Source of the DNA: CAJXZP01 sp963974475 | GTDB taxonomy: Bacteria; Bacteroidota; Bacteroidia; Flavobacteriales_G; Salibacteraceae | NCBI GenBank assembly: GCA_963974475.1 | Contig: CAXBCR010000029.1 | Coordinates: forward strand, 1-40,766 | DNA length: 40,766 nucleotides | Reading direction: 5' to 3' | Part shown: piece by piece, positions 6,834 through 14,697 of the stretch | Layout: each line of letters begins with the position of its first letter | How positions within the stretch are numbered: position 1 is the first letter of the stretch | The notes under the pieces: generated by a model | Seen by the model: only the letters and a program-made list of their open reading frames with translations | Told to the model about the DNA's origin: nothing | Databases searched by the model: none | Made by a program: the position numbers and the translations under genes

Positions 6834-7605
6834 TTATTTTTGTAAACAATCCCAAAGCATTCTCCGTAGTAACTTCAGCTACTTCTTCAATCTTGATCCC
6901 TTTCATTTGCGCAATTTTATCGGCAATAATTGGAATGTATTGGCTTTCGTTTCGCTTTCCTCTATAAGGGGTAGGAGCTAAAAATGGAGAGTCGGTTTCT
7001 AACACTAAATGGGCTAAATCAATATGAGGAATAACCTTGTCTAAACCGCCATTTTTAAAAGTAGCTACGCCTCCAATACCCAATTTAAAACCGCCATAAT
7101 CAATCACCCGATTGGCTTGGGCTAGGTTGCCGGTAAAACAATGTAAAACCCCCATTAGCGAGTCATCATTGTGGTGATCTAGGATTTCAAAAATTTCATT
7201 GAAAGAATCTCTAGCGTGTATTGCCACTGGAATTTCTAATGACTTAGCCAGTTCTAATTGGAAGGCAAAAACCTCTTGTTGCTGCGCTAAAAAAGTTTTG
7301 TCCCAATACAAATCAATGCCTATTTCCCCGATAGCAATGTATTTATTTGACTCGGATTCCCTTTTTACAATAGCTAATTCTTCTTGGTAATTTTCTTTCA
7401 CATCGCTTGGATGTAAACCAATCATCGGGTAACAAATACCCGGGAATTTTTCACTCAAAGCATTCATGGATGCCAGGGTGTGGCTATCAATATTGGGAAG
7501 CAGCAATTTGGATACTCCGCTGTCCAATGCGTTTTGAACAACTTGGTCAATATCCTCCTTGAACTGGTCTAGATACAGATGCGTATGCGTGTCAATAAAA
7601 TTCAA
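6829..7605 (-). CDS. tatD: TatD family metal-dependent hydrolase/DNase
   Basis: This 258-residue protein has the normal length for the family. TatD proteins are TIM-barrel metal enzymes with 3'-5' exonuclease activity in DNA repair and quality control. The expected ligands are visible: H7 and H9 in FIDTHTHL, E94 in AIGEIGIDLYWD, H130 in VAIHARDSF, H155 in GVLHCFTGN and D205 in LVLETDSPFLAP. It starts 3 bases after engB, so the two are co-transcribed. Its 3' end is the source of, or shares its origin with, the two tail fragments at 211-305 and 3594-3683. The stop codon lies inside the terminator shared with B2. The assignment is secure, but the exact substrate is not known from sequence. Confidence 0.96.
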   Translation of the reverse strand: MNFIDTHTHLYLDQFKEDIDQVVQNALDSGVSKLLLPNIDSHTLASMNALSEKFPGICYPMIGLHPSDVKENYQEELAIVKRESESNKYIAIGEIGIDLYWDKTFLAQQQEVFAFQLELAKSLEIPVAIHARDSFNEIFEILDHHNDDSLMGVLHCFTGNLAQANRVIDYGGFKLGIGGVATFKNGGLDKVIPHIDLAHLVLETDSPFLAPTPYRGKRNESQYIPIIADKIAQMKGIKIEEVAEVTTENALGLFTKIK

Positions 7606-7608
7606 AAT

Positions 7609-8214
7609 TTATGATTTTAGATAAACTTCGTTGGTGTTTTCTATAAAATCTAAGACCTCTTCGGTTCCTGATTTATTTATAGATGAAGTGTAGAACCGTT
7701 GGGGTAAATCTTCCCAAGTTTCTAGCATGATAGCTTCATACTTTTTCATGTTTTTGAGAAACGTATGGTTATTCAGCTTGTCGGTTTTGGTAAACACCAT
7801 CACGAAGGGAATTTGATGCTCGCCCATCCATTCCATAAATGCCACATCCACTTTTTGGGGCTCCAATCGAGAATCTAGTAGAACGAAAGTGCAGATGAGG
7901 TTTTCTCGTTTGGCTAAATAATCACGTAAAAATGCTTGAAACTCGGCTCGCATGGTCTTGGAAACAGAGGCATAGCCATACCCTGGTAAATCCACCAAAT
8001 ACCACTCCTTGTTGATTTTGAAGTGATTGATTAATTGTGTTTTACCTGGTTTTCCCGAGGTTTTAGCCAATTTCTTGTGATTGGTAAGCGCGTTTATGAG
8101 AGAAGATTTTCCCACATTTGACCTTCCAATGAAAGCGTACTCCGGTAAATTTGGAGGTGGACACAGTGTGTAATCTGTGTTGCTCATGATGAATTTGGCT
8201 TCTTTGATTGTCAT
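7609..8214 (-). CDS. engB: Ribosome biogenesis GTP-binding protein EngB/YsxC
   Basis: This 201-residue TRAFAC-class GTPase is needed for assembly of the large ribosomal subunit. The P loop is GRSNVGKSS (30-38), the switch I threonine lies in GKPGKTQ (about 59), G3 is DLPGYGYA (75-82), G4 is TKTD (142-145) and G5 is SSINKSG near the end. The N-terminal KEAKFIMSNTDYTLCPPP followed by LPEYAFIGRSNVGKS is typical of EngB. It is the middle gene of the minus-strand group hydrolase, engB, tatD, with a 100-base gap upstream and 3 bases downstream. Length and motifs agree with the family. Confidence 0.97.
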   Translation of the reverse strand: MTIKEAKFIMSNTDYTLCPPPNLPEYAFIGRSNVGKSSLINALTNHKKLAKTSGKPGKTQLINHFKINKEWYLVDLPGYGYASVSKTMRAEFQAFLRDYLAKRENLICTFVLLDSRLEPQKVDVAFMEWMGEHQIPFVMVFTKTDKLNNHTFLKNMKKYEAIMLETWEDLPQRFYTSSINKSGTEEVLDFIENTNEVYLKS

Positions 8215-8314
8215 TTTATTGTTGCTTAATTTAGAACCTATTGGGAAAAATTTCTAATGTGAATAGCCAAAAGATGGATGAAAAATCAAAAACGGCTATA
8301 AAATAGGGTCCTAA

Positions 8315-9076
8315 TTATCCTATCGTTTTTTTCAACCAAGATTCATAAATGGCATTAAACTCCTCTGGTTTTTCCATCATAGCGGCATGGCCACATTTGT
8401 CCATCCAAAATAGCTCCGAGTTGGGCATTAATTTATTGAATTCTTCCCCCACTTCGGGTGGTGTAATGTTGTCTTGTTTTCCCCAAATAAGGCAAGTTGG
8501 CATGTTCATTTTTGGAAGCTCATCAGCCATGTTGTGTCGAATGGCCGATTTGGCTAACGATAAGATTTTGAGCGTCTTCATGCGGTCGTTGACAATTGCA
8601 AAACATTCGTTTACTAATTCATCTGTAGCCGTTTTCGGGTCGTAAAAAGTATATTGAACCCGTTCGCGGACATAGTCAATGTTTCCTTTGCGCGGATATG
8701 ATTGACCCATGGAGTTTTCATACAGCCCAGAGCTGCCAGTGAGTGTTAGGGTTTCCACTTTTTCGGGATACTTGGAAGCATACACCAATGCCACATGTCC
8801 GCCCAATGAATTTCCTAATAAGTTGACCTTATCAAAACCCTTAAAATCGATAAAATCTCTTACGAATTTCATTAGATTTTTGACGTTGGTATTCAATACA
8901 GGAAGGGTATAAAGTGGCATCAAAGGGATTACTACTCGGTAGTTGGATTTAAAATGGTCCAACACTTCTTTGAAGTTGCTCAAAGCACCAAATAAACCAT
9001 GAAGAACCACCAAAACAGGACCGTTTCCTACCTCTACGTACTCAAATTTCCCGTCTTTTCGAATATTTTCTTCCAT
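8315..9076 (-). CDS. Alpha/beta hydrolase
   Basis: This 253-residue protein has the complete catalytic triad of the alpha/beta hydrolase fold: nucleophile S90 in GNSLGG, D202 in IWGKQDNITPP and H230 in DKCGHAAMMEKP. The oxyanion-hole motif HGLFG is at 26-30. The substrate cannot be told; the family includes esterases, C-C hydrolases and lipases. No signal peptide is seen, so it is cytoplasmic. It is divergent from mraZ with a 283-base spacer, and upstream of engB in the same direction. Co-transcription with engB is possible but the 100-base gap leaves it open. Confidence 0.93.
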   Translation of the reverse strand: MEENIRKDGKFEYVEVGNGPVLVVLHGLFGALSNFKEVLDHFKSNYRVVIPLMPLYTLPVLNTNVKNLMKFVRDFIDFKGFDKVNLLGNSLGGHVALVYASKYPEKVETLTLTGSSGLYENSMGQSYPRKGNIDYVRERVQYTFYDPKTATDELVNECFAIVNDRMKTLKILSLAKSAIRHNMADELPKMNMPTCLIWGKQDNITPPEVGEEFNKLMPNSELFWMDKCGHAAMMEKPEEFNAIYESWLKKTIG

Positions 9077-9100
9077 ATCAATGTAACGAATTTAGAACTC

Positions 9101-9108
9101 CAAAATTA
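9101..9108 (-). promoter_or_regulatory. Possible -7 element for the hydrolase gene
   Basis: On the minus strand these bases read TAATTTTG, a match to TAnnTTTG, 24 bases before the hydrolase start codon. No clear TTTG-type -33 element is seen at the usual distance, so this is a weak call. Confidence 0.3.
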
Positions 9109-9139
9109 ACTTATTCTGACAGATAAATACCTTTTTTTA

Positions 9140-9203
9140 TTAGCGCTATTCACAATTGGATGTTAGGAATAATACATGTTTCAAGCGGTTTTCATAGCGC
9201 TAA
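9140..9203. repeat. Inverted repeat in the hydrolase/mraZ intergenic region
   Basis: TTAGCGCTAT (9140-9149) and ATAGCGCTAA (9194-9203) are exact inverted copies 44 bases apart, each with a palindromic AGCGCT core. They lie between the divergent hydrolase and mraZ genes and could be an operator for a dimeric regulator. No function is shown. Confidence 0.4.
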
Positions 9204-9289
9204 ATTTCTTCTTTGTCTCCGGAGTTAACCTGAAATAGATCAGCGCATAAAAGCATCTAAAAGCACCTAAAAACGATAAAGTTTTCAAC

Positions 9290-9319
9290 AAAGTGGTAAG
9301 AAGTGGTAAAAAGTGGGAA
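9290..9319 (+). promoter_or_regulatory. Three-box MraZ-like operator upstream of mraZ
   Basis: Three 10-bp direct repeats follow each other without gaps: AAGTGGTAAG (9291-9300), AAGTGGTAAA (9301-9310) and AAGTGGGAAA (9311-9320). This fits the known MraZ operator logic of several TGGG or AAAGTG boxes at 10-bp period upstream of mraZ, read by the ring-shaped MraZ repressor. A fourth box-like AAAGTGTGCT overlaps the start region at 9349-9358. It probably mediates autoregulation of the whole dcw cluster. No convincing -33/-7 pair was found nearby. Confidence 0.75.
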
Positions 9320-9359
9320 ATTTTGAGATATTTTTACGGCTTGAAATTAAAGTGTGCTG

Positions 9360-9821
9360 ATGTCAAGCTTATTAGGTGAATATCAATGTAAAGTGGATGC
9401 CAAGGGAAGATTTATGCTTCCTGCTGGGTTGAAACGGCAGTTGGATCCAGCGGCCAAAGATCAATTCGTGATAAATCGCGGGTTTGAAGGCTGCTTGGTG
9501 CTTTACCCTATGAATGAGTGGGAGGTGGAGACGGCTAAATTTCAAAAGCTGAATCTGTATAACATGAAAAACCGGAAGTTCATTCGCCAATTTAATAATG
9601 GGGCAACTCAATTAGGATTGGATGGAACGGGTAGGGTTTTACTGCCAAAACCATTAATGGCTGCAGTGGAAATCAAAAAAGAGATTGTGCTTTTTGCGTA
9701 TGCCAACCGAATTGAGGTTTGGGATAAAGCAAAATATGACCAAGTAATGAATGACGACATCGATGACTTCGCGCAATTAGCCGAAGACGTGATGGGCGAA
9801 ATAGATAGTACCGAGGAATGA
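9360..9821 (+). CDS. mraZ: Transcriptional regulator MraZ
   Basis: This is a 153-residue protein with two SpoVT/AbrB-like domains. Each has the family signature: LGEYQCKVDAKGRFMLPAG near the N-terminus and TQLGLDGTGRVLLPKPL in the second half. MraZ is a DNA-binding repressor of its own operon. I chose ATG 9360 because MraZ proteins start just before LGEY; a GTG at 9354 is possible but overlaps a box-like repeat. Its stop overlaps the rsmH start by 4 bases (ATGA). The 10-bp triple repeat at 9290-9320 is its likely target. Confidence 0.96.
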   Translation: MSSLLGEYQCKVDAKGRFMLPAGLKRQLDPAAKDQFVINRGFEGCLVLYPMNEWEVETAKFQKLNLYNMKNRKFIRQFNNGATQLGLDGTGRVLLPKPLMAAVEIKKEIVLFAYANRIEVWDKAKYDQVMNDDIDDFAQLAEDVMGEIDSTEE

Positions 9822-10717
9822 TGTACCACAAACCTGTTTTATTAAGTGAGTCTGTAGACGGATTGGCAATTAAACCAAACGGAGATTATGTGGACGTGAC
9901 TTTTGGGGGAGGAGGGCATTCCAGGAAAATTTTGGAAACTATGGAAGGCGGTCGGTTGTTTGGGTTTGATCAAGATGCCGATGCCGAAGCGAATGTATTG
10001 GATGATGAGCGATTTACCCTCATTAAGCAAAATTTTCGGTATGTATCCAATTTCTTAAAAATGTATAACGCCCGCCAAGTGGATGGGTTGTTGGCAGATT
10101 TGGGAGTTTCATCGCATCAATTTGATGAGGTAGAACGCGGTTTTTCTTTTAGAGGCGATGCTGATTTGGATATGCGGATGAACCAAAGTGCGGATCTGGA
10201 TGCCAAGAAGGTGCTCAATACTTATGAGGAAGCTGAGCTGACTCGTGTTTTTAGAGATTTTGGAGAATTAAGAAATGCACGAAAGATAGCCATGGAAATA
10301 GTGCGTGCTAGATCGGTAAAGCCATTGGAAAGAATAAACGATTTACTGGATGCGGCTGATGCAGCAAAGGTGGGGAAAATCGGAAAAAATTATATGGCGC
10401 AGGTGTTTCAGGCGCTACGAATAGAGGTGAATGATGAAATGGCTGCATTGAAAGAGATGTTGCTGGCTACCCAAAAAGTGATTAAAGAAGGTGGGCGGTT
10501 ATCGGTCATTACCTATCACTCACTAGAGGATCGGTTGGTAAAAAACTACTTGCGAACCGGAAATTTTGAAGGGAAACAGGAAAAAGATTTCTACGGAAAT
10601 TTAATCCGACCATTTGAGCCGCTCAACCGAAAAGTGATTGTGCCAACAGATGAAGAAATTAAGGAAAATCAACGCGCCAGAAGCGCAAAATTAAGAGTGG
10701 CGGTTCGCCTTGCATAA
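9818..10717 (+). CDS. rsmH: 16S rRNA (cytosine(1402)-N4)-methyltransferase RsmH
   Basis: This 299-residue SAM-dependent methyltransferase (formerly MraW) methylates N4 of C1402 in the ribosomal P site. Visible signatures are HKPVLLSESVDGL at the N-terminus, the SAM loop VDVTFGGGGHSRKIL, LFGFDQDADA, the conserved LADLGVSSHQFD and RGFSFRGDADLDMRMN, and ITYHSLEDRLVKN near the C-terminus. It starts on ATG 9818 within the last codons of mraZ, so translation is coupled. Length and motifs match the family. Confidence 0.97.
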   Translation: MMYHKPVLLSESVDGLAIKPNGDYVDVTFGGGGHSRKILETMEGGRLFGFDQDADAEANVLDDERFTLIKQNFRYVSNFLKMYNARQVDGLLADLGVSSHQFDEVERGFSFRGDADLDMRMNQSADLDAKKVLNTYEEAELTRVFRDFGELRNARKIAMEIVRARSVKPLERINDLLDAADAAKVGKIGKNYMAQVFQALRIEVNDEMAALKEMLLATQKVIKEGGRLSVITYHSLEDRLVKNYLRTGNFEGKQEKDFYGNLIRPFEPLNRKVIVPTDEEIKENQRARSAKLRVAVRLA

Positions 10718-10722
10718 CGAAA

Positions 10723-11133
10723 ATGGAACAAGATATTGAAGATGTAAAAATCAAAACTCCGAAAGTGGCTGGAATGGGTCGCGCAGTAATGGGAGTGATG
10801 AGCGGTGAAGTGTTCGGTAGCGAGCAACTCATTAAGCATCTTCCATACGTGGGCTTTTTGGTTTTTCTCGGTCTTATTTATATCGGAATAGGGTTTTCGG
10901 CAGAGGGTTCTGTTCGGCAAATTAATAAAGACAAATCCGCATTAAAAGAGATGCGCTCAGAGTATATCACCATCAAATCGGATTTGATGTATGCCACTAA
11001 ACAATCGGAATTGATAAAAATATTGCATCAAAAAGGGCTGACTTTGGAAGAGTCCTTTCAGCCACCCAAGAAAATTGAGATTACCGAAGATCAATTAGAA
11101 GAATATAAAGAAGAAGCACTCATTGGAAAATAA
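10723..11133 (+). CDS. ftsL: FtsL-like cell division protein
   Basis: This 136-residue single-pass membrane protein has a cytoplasmic N-terminus of about 45 residues, a transmembrane helix (HLPYVGFLVFLGLIYIGIGF) and a predicted coiled coil (INKDKSALKEMRSEY and following). That topology and the position between rsmH and ftsI fit the FtsL-like proteins of Bacteroidota, which form the FtsQLB divisome subcomplex. Sequence similarity to classical FtsL is weak, so context carries much of the call. It lies 5 bases after rsmH and overlaps the next gene by 11 bases. Confidence 0.85.
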   Translation: MEQDIEDVKIKTPKVAGMGRAVMGVMSGEVFGSEQLIKHLPYVGFLVFLGLIYIGIGFSAEGSVRQINKDKSALKEMRSEYITIKSDLMYATKQSELIKILHQKGLTLEESFQPPKKIEITEDQLEEYKEEALIGK

Positions 11134-13237
11134 GAGTATCATATTAAGACGAAGTTTTTTCATGTTTGTCCTAGTCGGGATAGGTATGCTGGCTGTGCTT
11201 GCTCGGGTTTTTCAAATTCAAGTAATTGAAGGAGATGAATGGCGGCAAAAGTCGGATAATCTAACCATTGATTATCGGACTATTGAGGCGGTGCGCGGAA
11301 ATATTTACGCTTTGGATGGCAGTTTATTAGCGACATCTGTTCCTAAATATGAGGTGCGATTTGACCCAAATGCCGATGCCGTTACGGATGCGATTTTTAA
11401 TGAGAACATTGATAGTTTGTCATGGTATTTAGCCGATTTATTTAAAGATCGTTCGGCCGCATCCTATAAATCAGAATTGATTAATGCGCGCTTAAAAAAC
11501 AAACGCTATTACCTTATTCGTAGAAATGTAAAATTCACGGATTTAAAGGCGATGCGTGAATTCCCAATCTTTAATAGAGGTCGTTATAAGGGTGGGTTTA
11601 TCTACCTACAGCAAAATATGCGGCAAAAACCATTTCGAATACTGGCGGCTCGTACCATTGGATATGACCGAGAGAATGGTGCAAGAGTTGGCTTAGAAGC
11701 AGCATACCGAAAAGAGCTTAGGGGAATTAGTGGCAAGCGTTTAGAGCAAAAAATAGCCGGTGGTACATGGATGCCATTGAGCGATGCAGATGATATTGAG
11801 CCGCAAGATGGGTATGATTTGGTGACAACCATTGATATTAATATTCAAGATGTAGCCGAAGCTGCTTTGAAACGTCAGTTGGAAGAGCAGCAAGCCGCCT
11901 ATGGGTGTGTGGTTTTGATGGAAGTAGGAACCGGTGAAATCCGGGCAATTGCAAATCTTTCTCGAGGTGGAGATGGCAGTTATCAAGAACGTTACAACTA
12001 TGCGATTGGCGCAGCTACCGAACCAGGTTCTACTATAAAACTAGCTTCATGGATGTCGCTTCTGGAAGATGGGTATGTGGATTTGGATGATAAAATTCAG
12101 ACCGGAAATGGAGAGCATGTATTTTATAAAACCACTATGTATGATTCGCATGAAGGTGGGTTTGGTGAGATTACGGTGCTGGAAGCTTTTGCGAAATCAT
12201 CCAACATTGCAGTAGCCAAAACGGTAGAGAAATATTATAAATCTGACCCGCAAAAATTTATTAATCATCTGTATCAGATGCGATTGAATAAACCACTTGG
12301 TGTGGAGGTGAGTGGTGAAGGAATGCCTTATATCAAATCGGCCAATGATTCTACTTGGTCAGGCTTATCGCTTCCTTGGATTTCTCACGGGTATGAGTTG
12401 AAATTAACTCCGATGCAGTTATTGACTTTTTATAATGCAGTGGCTAATGATGGTAAAATGATGAAACCCATGTTTGCTAAATCCATTACCAATTACGGAG
12501 ATGTAGTCAAACAATTTCATCCTGTAATTTTAAAAGAGTCTATAGCTAGTCCGGAAACCATAAAGAAAGCCAAAATCATGTTGGAATCTGTAGTGACCGA
12601 AGGAACGGCTAGAAATTTACAAAATGCTAGTTTCTCTATAGCAGGTAAAACCGGTACGGCTCAAATTTCGAATGGTGCGGCAGGGTATAAAGGAAAAAAA
12701 TCATATCAAGCCTCGTTTTGCGGCTATTTCCCAGCCGATAAGCCGCTGTACACCTGTATTGTGGTAGTAAATGCACCGAGTAAAAACGTGTATTATGGGA
12801 ATTTGGTGGCAGGTCCAATCTTTAAAGAAATAGCCAATAAAGTGTATTCAACCAGTCTTAATGCGCAAGATGGATTGAAGAAAAGTCAATTAGCAACCGC
12901 TACCAAAAGGCCTCGGATTCCAATTTCTAAAAATGGCGATTACGATGATTTAGCTAGTGTATATACCGAATTGAATGTGCCGTTTACCAATCGCGAAAAT
13001 GCGCATTGGGTATCGGTGAGTACCGGAATGGATACCGTATCGGTGTATGCCAAAAGGCATGTAGATAACCTCGTGCCCAATGTGGTGGGAATGGACGTGG
13101 AAGATGCGATTTACCTACTAGAAAATCAAGGAATTAAAGTGGAGGTAGAAGGACGTGGAGTGGTTAAGTATCAGTCTGTTGCTCCGGGTTATACTATTCC
13201 AAGTCGTGGTTTCAAAATTAAACTCAGTTTGGCATGA
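11123..13237 (+). CDS. ftsI: Peptidoglycan transpeptidase FtsI (PBP3-type) with PASTA domain
   Basis: This 704-residue class B penicillin-binding protein cross-links septal peptidoglycan. It has a short cytoplasmic tail, a transmembrane helix at about 11-33 (FFMFVLVGIGMLAVLARVF) and a dimerisation region. The transpeptidase domain carries S303-T-I-K306, S359-S-N361 and K509-T-G511. A single PASTA domain fills the last ~58 residues (VPNVVGMDVEDAIYLLENQG). I accept the TTG start at 11123 because it places a normal cytoplasmic tail (MENKSIILRR) before the helix and overlaps ftsL; ATG 11162 would remove that tail. It overlaps murE by 4 bases. Confidence 0.95.
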   Translation: MENKSIILRRSFFMFVLVGIGMLAVLARVFQIQVIEGDEWRQKSDNLTIDYRTIEAVRGNIYALDGSLLATSVPKYEVRFDPNADAVTDAIFNENIDSLSWYLADLFKDRSAASYKSELINARLKNKRYYLIRRNVKFTDLKAMREFPIFNRGRYKGGFIYLQQNMRQKPFRILAARTIGYDRENGARVGLEAAYRKELRGISGKRLEQKIAGGTWMPLSDADDIEPQDGYDLVTTIDINIQDVAEAALKRQLEEQQAAYGCVVLMEVGTGEIRAIANLSRGGDGSYQERYNYAIGAATEPGSTIKLASWMSLLEDGYVDLDDKIQTGNGEHVFYKTTMYDSHEGGFGEITVLEAFAKSSNIAVAKTVEKYYKSDPQKFINHLYQMRLNKPLGVEVSGEGMPYIKSANDSTWSGLSLPWISHGYELKLTPMQLLTFYNAVANDGKMMKPMFAKSITNYGDVVKQFHPVILKESIASPETIKKAKIMLESVVTEGTARNLQNASFSIAGKTGTAQISNGAAGYKGKKSYQASFCGYFPADKPLYTCIVVVNAPSKNVYYGNLVAGPIFKEIANKVYSTSLNAQDGLKKSQLATATKRPRIPISKNGDYDDLASVYTELNVPFTNRENAHWVSVSTGMDTVSVYAKRHVDNLVPNVVGMDVEDAIYLLENQGIKVEVEGRGVVKYQSVAPGYTIPSRGFKIKLSLA

Positions 13238-14697
13238 AGCTCTTAAAAGACATATTGTATCGGTCACGGATTAAGGAAGTTATTGGTACCACCAATCTAG
13301 CTATTGAGCGGGTATGCTTTGATTCTAGAGAGGTGAAACAGTTTTCGGTATTTGTGGCGGTTAGTGGTACTACGGTTAACGGGCATAAATTTATTGAAAA
13401 AGCAATTGAATTAGGTGCTATTGCCATTGTGTGTGAATCGTTTCCTGAAAAAATGCACGAGCATATTAGTTATGTTAAAGTGAGTGATAGTGCGGAGTCA
13501 CTAGGATATATCGCGTCTAATTTTTATGATGTGCCGTCCGAAAAATTGAAAGTTATTGGTATCACTGGTACAAATGGTAAAACCAGTATTGTTACCATGT
13601 TGTTTGAGTTGTTTACCAACCTCGGATATAATTGCGGATTGCTGTCTACGGTGGTAAATCGAATTGGTTCAAAAGAGATTAAATCTACTCATACCACTTC
13701 TGATGCGGTGAAAGTAAATCAAATGTTGTCCGAAATGGTGGCCGATGGTTGCGATTTCTGTTTTATGGAAGTCAGTTCTCATGCATTAGAACAGCACCGA
13801 GTAGAGGGAATTCATTTTAGTCAAGCGGTATTTACCAATATTACCCATGATCATCTCGATTACCACTTAACGTTCAATAATTACATCTCTGCTAAGAAAA
13901 AATTATTCGACTCATTGGGTTCGGATTCGGTGGCTGTTATTAATAAAGATGATCGGCACTGGATGGATATGGTGAAAAATTCATCGGCTAAAGTGCGCAC
14001 TTTTTCGGTACGCGCAATGGCTGATTTTAAAGCTAAAATTATTGAGAATCAATTTGATGGTTTACAGCTGAATATCAATGGGCATGATGTGTGGACGCAA
14101 CTAATTGGAGCCTTCAATGCATCCAATCTTTTGGCATTATATGGCGTAGCTATTTCTGCAGGAGAAGATGAAATGGAGGTGCTAACGCAAATCTCTAAGC
14201 TAAAACCAGCTCCGGGAAGGTTTCAACAAATCAAATCGGGTAATGGTTTGATAGGAATTGTGGATTACGCGCATACTCCAGATGCCTTGAGTAACGTATT
14301 GGATACTATTTCAAAAATCCGTACCGGTAATGAAAAAGTTATTACGGTAGTAGGATGTGGTGGAGATAGAGATAAAACCAAGCGTCCGAAAATGGCTCAA
14401 ATCGCAACTCAAATGAGTGATCAAGCCATTATTACATCCGATAACCCACGTACGGAAGACCCGCAGCTTATCATAAATGATATGCTGAACGGATTGTCTC
14501 CAAACGAAAAACGGAAATCATTAAGCATTTTAAATCGTGAAGAGGCTATTAAAACCGCAGCTGCACTGGCTAAACCAGGTGATATTATTCTGGTAGCGGG
14601 CAAGGGTCACGAAACATATCAAGACATTCAGGGAGTGAAACATCATTTTGATGATGTAGAAATTCTCACAAATCTTCTAAATCCAAATAAAGAATAA
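13234..14697 (+). CDS. murE: UDP-MurNAc-L-Ala-D-Glu:meso-diaminopimelate ligase MurE
   Basis: This 487-residue Mur ligase adds the third amino acid to the peptidoglycan stem peptide in the cytoplasm. The ATP loop is GTNGKT (112-117), with conserved THTTSDA, VSSHALEQHRV, THDHLDYH and VDYAHTPDAL. The DNPRTEDP motif (403-410) is the signature for meso-diaminopimelate rather than lysine, so the wall is of the DAP type. It starts inside the last codons of ftsI (4-base overlap) and its TAA shares one base with the mraY start. Confidence 0.97.
   Translation: MKLLKDILYRSRIKEVIGTTNLAIERVCFDSREVKQFSVFVAVSGTTVNGHKFIEKAIELGAIAIVCESFPEKMHEHISYVKVSDSAESLGYIASNFYDVPSEKLKVIGITGTNGKTSIVTMLFELFTNLGYNCGLLSTVVNRIGSKEIKSTHTTSDAVKVNQMLSEMVADGCDFCFMEVSSHALEQHRVEGIHFSQAVFTNITHDHLDYHLTFNNYISAKKKLFDSLGSDSVAVINKDDRHWMDMVKNSSAKVRTFSVRAMADFKAKIIENQFDGLQLNINGHDVWTQLIGAFNASNLLALYGVAISAGEDEMEVLTQISKLKPAPGRFQQIKSGNGLIGIVDYAHTPDALSNVLDTISKIRTGNEKVITVVGCGGDRDKTKRPKMAQIATQMSDQAIITSDNPRTEDPQLIINDMLNGLSPNEKRKSLSILNREEAIKTAAALAKPGDIILVAGKGHETYQDIQGVKHHFDDVEILTNLLNPNKE

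Noticed and set aside
8260..8305. ATAGCC/GGCTAT hairpin between the hydrolase and engB
   Set aside because: Six-base stem with a loop of more than 20 bases; not convincing as a terminator.
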